NCBI GenBank assembly: GCA_039583875.1
Contig: CM077149.1
Location: forward strand, 26,177,194-26,241,193
Source: Platanthera guangdongensis
Lineage: Eukaryota; Streptophyta; Magnoliopsida; Asparagales; Orchidaceae
Direction of reading: 5' to 3'
Length of the DNA: 64,000 nucleotides
Shown: one piece after another, positions 53,370 to 62,684 of the stretch
Numbering within the stretch: position 1 is the stretch's first letter
Layout: the number at the start of each line of letters is the position of its first letter
Position numbers and translations under genes: made by a program
Notes under the pieces: model-generated
Database searches by the model: none
Seen by the model: only the letters and a program-made list of their open reading frames with translations
Told to the model about the DNA's origin: nothing

Positions 53370-55341
53370 TGTAACACCCCCATCCGTCGCATGGCATATA
53401 ACAGAAGGTCCAGCTGGAACCCGACGCCATATACCACAGACAGTCGGAAGGGTTACTAAATGAATAAATCAAACCAACCAATTAATACTACACGTCCTAA
53501 ACACAGAGCATTCTAGCGGAAGATTTTAAAGTTGAAGAACCCAAACTTAAATCCATCAAATATGAATGTCCACATTTACAACTACAAGAACGAACCCCAA
53601 ATACACTGAAACAGGTACATGGCCTTATGGCCTTACAAATGTTCATAAATATAACATGTCTTACATACATCGGCTCGCAGGCCGGCCACACATGAGAAAT
53701 GTAAAAACAACTATTCTACGGCCTTCTAGGGCCAGCACAGCAACATGGGCTCCAGCCCGCTATTTGGCGCTCGGCTCCGCAGCACCTGCAAGCACATACC
53801 ACCGCACGGTGGCAAATAAAGTAACGGTCAGCTAAAAGCCGACCAAATTATAACGACCCCGCCCCTTACTCGGGACGGCGGTGCTCTTTCCCTGCAAAAC
53901 ATTAGCCCAACAATATATATATATCGCAATAATAATTCGCCACAGGTGTAGGCTCGCACGGCCAAACACCTCGTGCACTCAGGGCACATTCATGGTGAAC
54001 CCTGACAAATCAGTGCATTCACCACCATCCCTAGGATGGCAACAACATGTGAGCATTTAGCCTTTCTGACCACCGTCTAAGGCTCCGACTATGCCAACGG
54101 CCAGTCCCCGTCTTCGGGTCTCTCGCACCGAACCACATAGCCTAGGTCCAATTCCACTTGCCCGTTGCTCACGCCGCATGTCCAATTTAAGGAACTTTGC
54201 GCGGGCCAAGCTTCTCTCGGATCCCAAATTTCCCAAAACAATCTCATAACCCAGTTATGATCAAGGCCGGTTCCCAGACCGCCAAGTTAGCAGAACACGT
54301 TTCCGCTCAGTTTTCCGGGTGCGCCTTGAAGCTAACCTTCAAGGATCCCTGCTGCAATCTACCGCGTAGAAACCCGAAAAATCCAAAGCACGGAGTCTTC
54401 TCCGGCAAAACCATATCAAATGCAACATCACCGATCCAGACAAAACACGTCCGGGTAGGCTTCACACACAATGCCTATGCCCGTACTTACGATTCCGGGC
54501 TCTACATGCAACACAAGGGGGACTATTCCCGTCAACCCCAAGGAACACCACGCACTCACCGCATACTCGCGGGAGCGGGATTCCCTATGCAGAAAGAAAG
54601 AGATTCAAGCGCTCGAGTTGAGAATCGTTACCCTTGTAGTCCGTTTTGGCGCCATGGAAAAACTACGCGGTTAGAACTCTTCGCAATGACCTTCCCTCCA
54701 CGGATCCGCTCTCCGATTTCGAAACAGTGCTCCGATGCTCCGCCGGCGGCCGGAAACCTCCTTCTTCTTCCTCTCCTCTCTCACTTTGGAAGGGGAGAAC
54801 TTTGGAGAGAAAATGAGGGAATAACTCCCTATTCCCGGCCTTAACAGAGCAGGATCTCATCTGGGCCATTGGATCCTAATTAAAGAAAATGAACGGCTCG
54901 GATCTGCACAAAATTCCCCAGACCTGGGCCGCACACGGCTTGGCACACGGCCGTGTCCAAGGCCGTGTGCCTCGATCCAGGCACGATCGTCGAACTGAGA
55001 AATGCACACGGGCCAAGACACGCCCGTGTCTGACCTGACACGCCCGTGTCGGGTTCCTCAACACGCCCGTGTTCGAGGGCGTGTCACGCATAACCGCACG
55101 GCAACGGACACGACCCCTCAGGACACGGGTCTGGACACGGGTTGGCACACGCCCGTGTCGGATGACACGCCCGTGTCATCCGGCCGTGTTTTCTGACCGT
55201 GTCCTTCTCGGGTTGGAAACGGCCAAAAATCACCAGCCAGACACGGCCTTGGACACGCCCGTGTCCTAGGCCGTGTACCCCTACAGGCACCAAAAACTCT
55301 TTTTCCGCGACCGACTCGCACACGAAATTCGGGGCGTTACA
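53370..55341 (-). repeat. CHR1 3' LTR (1972 bp)
   Basis: TGTAACACCCCC...GGGGCGTTACA. GC-rich with a palindrome cluster at 54925-55290, close to the LTR 5' end in minus sense. Long opposite-strand open frames (54197-54844) recur in the other LTR but resemble no family. Confidence 0.95.
54925..55290 (-). repeat. CHR1 U3 palindrome cluster, ACACGCCCGTGT
   Basis: About 15 units: GACACGCCCGTGTC, CACACGGCCGTGTCC, ACACGGGT and half sites, repeated at 61572-61937. The motif family is the same as in G2 although the elements belong to different gypsy lineages. Embedded near 54984 is CGATCGTCGAACTGAG, identical to a piece of the E2 hairpin array. No clear TATA element was found downstream. Confidence 0.9.
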
Positions 55342-55352
55342 AATCTCCCTCA
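55342..55352 (-). other. CHR1 polypurine tract
   Basis: Plus AATCTCCCTCAC directly after the LTR; minus strand GTGAGGGAGATT before TGTAACGCC. Confidence 0.85.
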
Positions 55353-55395
55353 CTTAAGGAATTTCGTCCCGAAATTAAGCAAAGGTACACGAAAG

Positions 55396-58317
55396 CTAAA
55401 TGATACCTGAGTGGAATAACTCGGGGTATTCCTCCAACATAGCTTGCTCTCGCTCCCAAGAAAGCTCCTCACGTCCGCAATTATCCCAACGGACTTTAAC
55501 CATTCTGACCTCCTTGTTGCGGGGTCGTTTGACCGCAACGTCTTCAATTCGTACTGGTCTGACCCTTGTTGTTAACTCATAATCAACCGGTACCTGATTG
55601 TCTGCAACGATCTGTGAAGGCTCTTGCACTGCCTTACGCAACACCGATACGTGGACTACGTCATGCAGCCCACTCAACTCCGTCGACAGCTTCAACCTAT
55701 ACGCCGCCTCGCCAACACGCTCCAGGATTTCAAATGGTCCAAGGTATCTCGGACTCAGCTTCTTCAAGCGTCGAACCCGTGATACACCCTTGAACGGCTT
55801 GATTTTTAAATATACCATGTCGCCAACGTTGAACTCCACATTTCTATGTTTGGCATTGTAGTACTTTGACTGTCTATCCTGAGCTATCTTTAGCCTTTCC
55901 TGGATTGTCCGTATCATTGAAGTGGCATCTTCCACCGCTTGACGTTTATACAACTTTGATTCGCCTGCCTCCAACCAAGACAACGACGTACGACACTTCC
56001 TCCCGTACAAAGCTTCGAAAGGCGCCATTCCAATGCTTGCCTGAAAGCTATTGTTGTACGCAAACTCCACCATGTACAGGTGATCCTCCCAATGCTTCCC
56101 GAAATCTAGGACGCACATGCGAAGCATGTCCTCCATAGTTCTGTTGACTCTCTCGGTTTGGCCACCTGTCTGTGGGTGAAAGGCTGTGCTGAACTTTAGC
56201 TTAGTACCCAACAGACCATGCACCAACCTCCAGTCATTTGATGTGGAGCGTCCATCACGATCACTAACAATACTGCGAGGCACACCATGCAGTCGTACAA
56301 TATTATCCACGTAGAGTTTGGCTAACCTTTCTACTGGATCTTCCTTTCTCATTGGGATAAAGTGCGACACCTTTGTCAATCTATCTACAACCACCCAAAT
56401 GGCATCATTTCCTTTCTGCGACTTCGGCAAACCGTGCACAAAATCCATAGATATATCATCAAACTTCCATTCTGGGATAGGAAGTGATTTCAAGAAACCT
56501 CCGGGCTTCTGACATTCCGCCTTCACCAATGCACAAGTACGACACTTGGCCACATAAAGCGCCACATCCTTCTTCAAACCCGGCCACCAGAATAATTTCT
56601 TCATGTCTCTATACATCTTCGTGCTTTCCGGGTGGATTGAGTATTTGGTATGATGAGCCTCATACATCAACTCCTCCCGACTATTATCCGCACTAGGAAC
56701 GCATAGACGACCGTCCTTCCTTAGTAACCCATCTTCAACCACAAACTGGGAATTTGACCCATCCAAAGATCCATCTAGGATTTGCTTCATGCTGCTATCC
56801 TGAACCAAAGCCCGCCGAACTCTATCCGCTAGGTCACACTGCACCTCTGTCCAAAACAGTTTCGCCTCGGCACTAGATTGCTTGTCAACACAAGATATCT
56901 CCAATGCCTCCAACTCTTGGACCAATCTCTCATCATGCACTGATAACCAGTTGGCTCGTGCGGGAATCTTACGACTCAACGCATCCGCCACTACATTTCC
57001 CTTCCCAGGCACATAGTGTATCTTGAAGGTGTAGTCCCCTAAGAACTCCATCCACCTCCTCTGCCTCATGTTCAGATCCTTTTGATCCAATAGGTACTTC
57101 AAACTCTTATGATCGGTGTAAATATCTACCTTCACACCGTACAGATAGTGCCTCCAAAGCTTTAGAGCAAAAATCACGGCCGCTAACTCTAAGTCGTGGA
57201 CCGGATAATTCCTCTCGTGAACCTTCAATTGTCGTGAACCATAAGCTATCACTCTCCCATGCTGTAGCAGAACACAGCCCAAACCACTGCCTGAAGCATC
57301 ACTATAAATCTCGAACCCTTCGGTACCACTTGGCGAACATAAAATAGGCGCCGTGGTTAACCGCCTCTTCAACTCTACAAAAGCCTGTTCGCACTCCGAA
57401 GACCACACAAACTTCTGATCCTTCCTTGTCAACGTCGTGAGTGGTAGTGCTATCCGCGAGAAGTTCTCTGCGAAGCGCCTGTGGTAGCCAGCAAGCCCCA
57501 AAAAACTCCGGACCTCTGCCACTGTAGTCAAAGTAGGCCACTCCCGTATCGCCACTATCTTCGCCGGATCCACAGCTATTCCTTCTCCACTGACAACATG
57601 ACCAAGGAACGCTATCGAGGATAACCAGAACTCACACTTGGAGAACTTTGCATACAATTGACTTTTCCTCAATGTCTCCAACACCATGTGTAAATGCTTG
57701 TAATGATCCTCCTCGCACCGCGAATACACCAGGATATCATCGATGAATACTATCACAAACTGATCCAAGTATTCTCTGAACGTCCTATTCATCAGATCCA
57801 TAAACGCGGATGGAGCATTCGTCAACCCAAACGGCATAACCGTGAACTCGTAATGCCCAAACCGCGTACTGAATGCTGTCTTTGGAATGTCGCTCTCCCT
57901 TATCCTCAACTGATAGTAACCAGACTTCAAATCTAACTTCGAATATACAGTTGACCCAACCAACTGATCAAATAGATCGTCAATCCTCGGGATTGGATAT
58001 TTGTTCTTCTCCGTAAGTTTGTTCAATTCCCGATAATCGATACAAAGCCGCAAGCTCCCATCTTTCTTCTTAACAAAGAGAACTGGTGCGCTCCAAGGCG
58101 ACAAACTTGGACGCACATAACCTTGCTCTAGCAACTCCTGCGGTTGCACCTTCAACTCTGCCATTTCTCTTGGGGCTATCCGATAGGGGGAGCATGACAC
58201 CGATTTGGCACCCGGTACCAGCTCTATAGTAAAGTCTATCTCCCACTGAGGAGGTGCTCCTGGGAGATCATCTGGAAACACATCAGGATATTCGGACACA
58301 ACTGGGATGTTGCCCAA
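55396..58317 (-). CDS. pol: CHR1 Pol: RT, RNase H, integrase, chromodomain
   Basis: 973-residue uninterrupted frame. [45 protein letters not shown], catalytic FIDD at residues 191-194. RNase [14 protein letters not shown] with D340, [20 protein letters not shown]. Integrase: zinc finger His556, His562, Cys592 and Cys595, core D625 (SMDFVHGL), D686/D688 region (SDRDGR) and E722 (GQTERVN). GPF-type module (RYLGPFEIL, about 855-865). C-terminal chromodomain-like segment (about 905-970: [21 protein letters not shown]), which in chromoviruses directs integration into heterochromatin. The DNA text around [12 protein letters not shown] is shorter or altered versus the usual SDRDPRFTSRFW. No N-terminal protease. 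Confidence 0.93.
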   Translation of the reverse strand: MGNIPVVSEYPDVFPDDLPGAPPQWEIDFTIELVPGAKSVSCSPYRIAPREMAELKVQPQELLEQGYVRPSLSPWSAPVLFVKKKDGSLRLCIDYRELNKLTEKNKYPIPRIDDLFDQLVGSTVYSKLDLKSGYYQLRIRESDIPKTAFSTRFGHYEFTVMPFGLTNAPSAFMDLMNRTFREYLDQFVIVFIDDILVYSRCEEDHYKHLHMVLETLRKSQLYAKFSKCEFWLSSIAFLGHVVSGEGIAVDPAKIVAIREWPTLTTVAEVRSFLGLAGYHRRFAENFSRIALPLTTLTRKDQKFVWSSECEQAFVELKRRLTTAPILCSPSGTEGFEIYSDASGSGLGCVLLQHGRVIAYGSRQLKVHERNYPVHDLELAAVIFALKLWRHYLYGVKVDIYTDHKSLKYLLDQKDLNMRQRRWMEFLGDYTFKIHYVPGKGNVVADALSRKIPARANWLSVHDERLVQELEALEISCVDKQSSAEAKLFWTEVQCDLADRVRRALVQDSSMKQILDGSLDGSNSQFVVEDGLLRKDGRLCVPSADNSREELMYEAHHTKYSIHPESTKMYRDMKKLFWWPGLKKDVALYVAKCRTCALVKAECQKPGGFLKSLPIPEWKFDDISMDFVHGLPKSQKGNDAIWVVVDRLTKVSHFIPMRKEDPVERLAKLYVDNIVRLHGVPRSIVSDRDGRSTSNDWRLVHGLLGTKLKFSTAFHPQTGGQTERVNRTMEDMLRMCVLDFGKHWEDHLYMVEFAYNNSFQASIGMAPFEALYGRKCRTSLSWLEAGESKLYKRQAVEDATSMIRTIQERLKIAQDRQSKYYNAKHRNVEFNVGDMVYLKIKPFKGVSRVRRLKKLSPRYLGPFEILERVGEAAYRLKLSTELSGLHDVVHVSVLRKAVQEPSQIVADNQVPVDYELTTRVRPVRIEDVAVKRPRNKEVRMVKVRWDNCGREELSWEREQAMLEEYPELFHSGII

Positions 58318-58841
58318 ACTAGGTTTAGGCGTCGAAGTCTACACTAGAGTGACATACAGTTCTGCCCCAGACCAAACTGCCGGGAACACCTGAAGGGCTG
58401 ACATCAAAATCTTACCCGACCCCTTCATGCCCGCGAAAGTCACCTTATGACTAGCTCTCAACTGACCCACTAGCAACTTCGATCAACGTATGTCTGCTGC
58501 TCTGAGAGCCTGACCATGCTAAAGATCACGTTGAACTCTCCTAGCGGTAGAAACAACGCCTGCAAATCAAACTTTTGACTCACAATTCATACCTAAACGC
58601 AACAGATTCTATCTGCGCGCATCGAGCACTACTAGTCAACAACACATCCATTAAGACTTTTGCCATCGGAAGATATATTCCGACACGTAATACAGTTCCT
58701 TTGGGCAAACGGAGACACAAAGCCCCCTTTAACGAACGGTGCTCGCGCCGGATAAACGAAATTCAGAACAACGCTTAGCACAAGCGGTTCTAGGTTAACA
58801 TGCACAAAGACTACAAGTGTCTAAAGCTAAATGCTAGAATT
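58318..58841 (-). pseudogene. CHR1 protease region, degraded
   Basis: The interval between gag and RT should hold an aspartic protease. Only scattered text such as VSQKFDLQALFLPLGEFNVIFSM (family: protease C-terminal half) and VVD in place of the DSGA motif is seen, with stops in all frames. So processing of Gag-Pol would need to be supplied in trans. Confidence 0.65.
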
Positions 58842-59792
58842 TTAAACCTTACCTGTCACCACGTCTGCTTGCTTTCTGTCCTCTTGCTGACCAAGCTTGT
58901 ACTCTTCAGACTTCCTTTCGGACTTTGCACGTCCACTCCAACACTCACGTGCAAAATGTCCCACTTTTTCGCAGATATAGCAAGCTCTTGGGACTCGACT
59001 TGTAGTTGCTCCCGACGCACCAGAAGAAGGGGCTGAGTTCGAAGTCTTCAGCTTCTTATTCCAACTGCGGACATCGAACTTTGAACTTGGCCCTTTGAAC
59101 TGTGGTTTCTTAGTACCAGAGTCCTCACCTGCTCCTGACATAGCTTCCTTAATCTTCTGAGCACCATCCCAACATTCTCGGGCAAAGTGTCCTTTCTTTC
59201 CACAAGTATGACAGTTGTAAGCAACCTTGCTAGTCGATGATCTAACCTTCTTCTTCAGCATTTTGCAAGATGCACCCCTCATAGGAATTGCAGAGTTCGA
59301 TACCCTACTCACTGGTATCTGGCGAATTTTTCCCATTTCCACTTCCAAAGATCTGGCCGACTCTACCAAGGCTCGGAATCCCATTAGTTTTGGTCCTAGA
59401 AGTGGAATTCGTAGTTCGTCACGTAGACCACTATAGAATCTATCGACTATAGACCTCTCGTTCTCCAACTCAAAGCATGGGTAGCGGCTTATCAAAAGGA
59501 ATGCCTGCAAATACTCATCAACTGAGTGCGTACCCTGCACCAAGCACATATTCAACGGCTGACCTGATGGCCTCCTAAATGTCATTTGATTCAACACACC
59601 ACCCGACATTGAAGTCATCTCGGGGACAAGAGGTTGCACATTGCTTCCTTGCTGTGCTCTAGTCACAGCGAGCACCACTTCAACGATCCTTCTTATGGTT
59701 TCTAACGAAAGAGGGGTATCAAGCGCGCCACTGGGTGCAATATAATCCTCAGAAACCAGATGTTCTGTCGGCTCTACGCCACTCCCGGTCAC
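58842..59792 (-). CDS. gag: CHR1 Gag with two CCHC knuckles
   Basis: 316-residue frame from MTGSGVEPTEHLVSED. The first half has a partial Retrotrans_gag domain (GTHSVDEYLQAFLLISRYPCFELENERSIVDRFYSGLRDELR) whose central Trp-rich block is missing; family gags are usually 400 residues or more, so an internal deletion is likely near NQMTFRRPSGQPLNM. Two knuckles, CHTCGKKGHFAREC and CYICEKVGHFAREC, are separated by about 60 basic residues and look like a duplication. It ends TGKV with a stop at 58842. Confidence 0.85.
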   Translation of the reverse strand: MTGSGVEPTEHLVSEDYIAPSGALDTPLSLETIRRIVEVVLAVTRAQQGSNVQPLVPEMTSMSGGVLNQMTFRRPSGQPLNMCLVQGTHSVDEYLQAFLLISRYPCFELENERSIVDRFYSGLRDELRIPLLGPKLMGFRALVESARSLEVEMGKIRQIPVSRVSNSAIPMRGASCKMLKKKVRSSTSKVAYNCHTCGKKGHFARECWDGAQKIKEAMSGAGEDSGTKKPQFKGPSSKFDVRSWNKKLKTSNSAPSSGASGATTSRVPRACYICEKVGHFARECWSGRAKSERKSEEYKLGQQEDRKQADVVTGKV

Positions 59793-60016
59793 CTATAGTC
59801 ATACAAAACACCAATAAGTGACCAAACAAAATTGCAAAAAGCAATTATAGGAATGCGTAGGTTCCTCAACCACGAGTATTTTTCATTCCTAAGTGGACAT
59901 TCATGGGTTCTTTTTAATGTTATAACGATGACGCACACATGTGCTCACCACCCCTTAAAAGAATTCGCCCACGAATTCATTTAAGCTTGACCGTAACCAG
60001 AAGTCTGATACCAAAT
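59793..60016 (-). other. CHR1 leader and primer binding site
   Basis: Minus strand TTTGGTATCAGACTTCTGG starts a few bases inside the 5' LTR border (initiator-Met type start TGGTATCAGA). The remaining 200 bases up to gag hold no other signal. Confidence 0.75.
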
Positions 60017-61987
60017 TGTAACACCCCCATCCGTCGCATGGCATATAACAGAAGGTCCAGCTGGAACCCGACGCCATATACCACAGACAGTCGGAAGGGT
60101 TACTAAATGAATAAATCAAACCAACCAATTAATACTACACGTCCTAAACACAGAGCATTCTAGCGGAAGATTTTAAAGTTGAAGAACCCAAACTTAAATC
60201 CATCAAATATGAATGTCCACATTTACAACTACAAGAACGAACCCCAAATACACTGAAACAGGTACATGGCCTTATGGCCTTACAAATGTTCATAAATATA
60301 ACATGTCTTACATACATCGGCTCGCAGGCCGGCCACACATGAGAAATGTAAAAACAACTATTCTACGGCCTTCTAGGGCCAGCACAGCAACATGGGCTCC
60401 AGCCCGCTATTTGGCGCTCGGCTCCGCAGCACCTGCAAGCACATACCACCGCACGGTGGCAAATAAAGTAACGGTCAGCTAAAAGCCGACCAAATTATAA
60501 CGACCCCGCCCCTTACTCGGGACGGCGGTGCTCTTTCCCTGCAAAACATTAGCCCAACAATATATATATATCGCAATAATAATTCGCCACAGGTGTAGGC
60601 TCGCACGGCCAAACACCTCGTGCACTCAGGGCACATACATGGTGAACCCTGACAAATCAGTGCATTCACCACCATCCCTAGGATGGCAACAACATGTGAG
60701 CATTTAGCCTTTCTGACCACCGTCTAAGGCTCCGACTATGCCAACGGCCAGTCCCCGTCTTCGGGTCTCTCGCACCGAACCACATAGCCTAGGTCCAATT
60801 CCACTTGCCCGTTGCTCACGCCGCATGTCCAATTTAAGGAACTTTGCGCGGGCCAAGCTTCTCTCGGATCCCAAATTTCCCAAAACAATCTCATAACCCA
60901 GTTATGATCAAGGCCGGTTCCCAGACCGCCAAGTTAGCAGAACACGTTTCCGCTCAGTTTTCCGGGTGCGCCTTGAAGCTAACCTTCAAGGATCCCTGCT
61001 GCAATCTACCGCGTAGAAACCCGAAAAATCCAAAGCACGGAGTCTTCTCCGGCAAAACCATATCAAATGCAACATCACCGATCCAGACAAAACACGTCCG
61101 GGTAGGCTTCACACACAATGCCTATGCCCGTACTTACGATTCCGGGCTCTACATGCAACACAAGGGGGACTATTCCCGTCAACCCCAAGGAACACCACGC
61201 ACTCACCGCATACTCGCGGGAGCGGGATTCCCTATGCAGAAAGAAAGAGATTCAAGCGCTCGAGTTGAGAATCGTTACCCTTGTAGTCCGTTTTGGCGCC
61301 ATGGAAAAACTACGCGGTTAGAACTCTTCGCAATGACCTTCCCTCCACGGATCCGCTCTCCGATTTCGAAACAGTGCTCCGATGCTCCGCCGGCGGCCGG
61401 AAACCTCCTTCTTCTTCCTCTCCTCTCTCACTTTGGAAGGGGAGAACTTTGGAGAGAAAATGAGGGAATAACTCCCTATTCCCGGCCTTAACAGAGCAGG
61501 ATCTCATCTGGGCCATTGGATCCTAATTAAAGAAAATGAACGGCTCGGATCTGCACAAAATTCCCCAGACCTGGGCCGCACACGGCTTGGCACACGGCCG
61601 TGTCCAAGGCCGTGTGCCTCGATCCAGGCACGATCGTCGAACTGAGAAATGCACACGGGCCAAGACACGCCCGTGTCTGACCTGACACGCCCGTGTCGGG
61701 TTCCTCAACACGCCCGTATTCGAGGGCGTGTCACGCATAACCGCACGGCAATGGACACGACCCCTCAGGACACGGGTCTGGACACGGGTTGGCACACGCC
61801 CGTGTCGGATGACACGCCCGTGTCATCCGGCCGTGTTTCTGACCGTGTCCTTCTCGGGTTGGAAACGGCCAAAAATCACCACCCAGACACGGCCTTGGAC
61901 ACGCCCGTGTCCTAGGCCGTGTACCCCTACAGGCACCAAAAACTCTTTTTCCGCGACCGACTCGCACACGAAATTCGGGGCGTTACA
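60017..61987 (-). repeat. CHR1 5' LTR (1971 bp)
   Basis: Near-identical to 53370-55341; differences include GCACATTCATGG to GCACATACATGG, CCGTGTTCG to CCGTATTCG, GCAACGG to GCAATGG and one T fewer near 61847. Confidence 0.95.
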
Positions 61988-61992
61988 ACTGT

Positions 61993-62640
61993 CATCTGGG
62001 GGAGGGCTAAAAAGATGCCCATATTCTTCACGAGGCGAGTAATATAGGGTGCTACGCAAATAGACCCTATACGAGGGGTGTCAGCCTGATGAAGAATAAA
62101 CTGGGCTAGAAGATAACCGAGATGTAGAGGATATCGTGATGTCATGCTGTAGAGGTATAACAGATCCTGCCTACTAACAACTCCGGAGCTTTCGCCCCGA
62201 CCGCTCAACGTGTGGCTGAGTAGATGGTGGATGTAATGGAGGGCGGGGGAAATCAATTTGGATGCCTTAGATCTCTTGGCCTCGCAGGCGCCAGTGTCAA
62301 AAGAAATTTGGCGCCATATACCACCGGCCATATCACGGTTGGGGAGTTCAAAGTGGAGTTCGGGGTAGGCAGCACTGAAAAGGAACGACTCCTCATACAC
62401 CCCTAAGTATTGGGTGAATTGGAGCATAGTGAGTGTATAAAATGTGCCACCCACTCGAAATGAAACAATCCCCTCGGGCGCGTGCGGTGCGTCGATGAAA
62501 TTAGGCCTAAAGCTGGAATAAAATGACGATAGGAACTCTAAGGTGAGTTCCCTAAAGCCTAATTCCTCTATGGCAAAAAATTGATTCCACCCTGTTACAG
62601 AAATCAAGAACCTTTTTAGCGGAGCGATTCCCGCCTGTCA
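61993..62640 (-). pseudogene. G2 ORF1 (Athila ORF-1-like), N-terminal part
   Basis: Minus strand reads ISVTGWNQFFAIEELGFRELTLEFLSSF, EGIVSFRVGGTFYTLTMLQFTQYLGVYEES, ALHYIHHLLSHTLSGRGESSGVVSRQDLLYLYSM and APYITRLVKNMGIF, the pattern of the plant Athila ORF-1/gag-like family. No ATG precedes the conserved part, and the primer site is only about 40-75 bases upstream, so the N-terminus and leader have been lost. CHR1 interrupts the frame after ACAGT. Role in the element presumed structural. Confidence 0.7.
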
Positions 62641-62670
62641 CGCGGGTGACCCGGGTTTGTTCCCCGGCAA

Positions 62671-62684
62671 TGGCGCCAAAAACT
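62671..62684 (-). other. G2 primer binding site (tRNA-Asp-like)
   Basis: Minus strand AGTTTTTGGCGCCATTGCCGG begins at the LTR end (TCA at 62685-62687); same type as G3, diagnostic for Athila/Tat-like gypsy elements. Confidence 0.85.

Larger units (their letters stand above)
53370..61987 (-). mobile_element. CHR1: Tekay-like chromovirus, structurally complete
   Basis: 8.6-kb gypsy element on the minus strand with 5' LTR 60017-61987, primer site, gag, degraded protease region, RT-RNaseH-integrase-chromodomain, PPT and 3' LTR 53370-55341. Target duplication ACTGT at 53365-53369 and 61988-61992. LTRs differ by about four substitutions and one indel in 1.97 kb by eye (0.2%), the youngest insertion here. 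The missing protease and shortened gag, against a clean pol, suggest a non-autonomous but recently mobilised copy. Confidence 0.93.

Noticed and set aside
54197..54844. 215-residue open frame in the CHR1 LTR, repeated at 60844-61491
   Set aside because: It is antisense to the element, wholly inside the LTR, GC-rich and without family resemblance; its duplication just reflects the two LTRs.
54876..55321. Arg/Pro-rich small proteins (for example TRVQTRVLRGRV-like text)
   Set aside because: Translations of the ACACGGCCGTGT palindromes on both strands.
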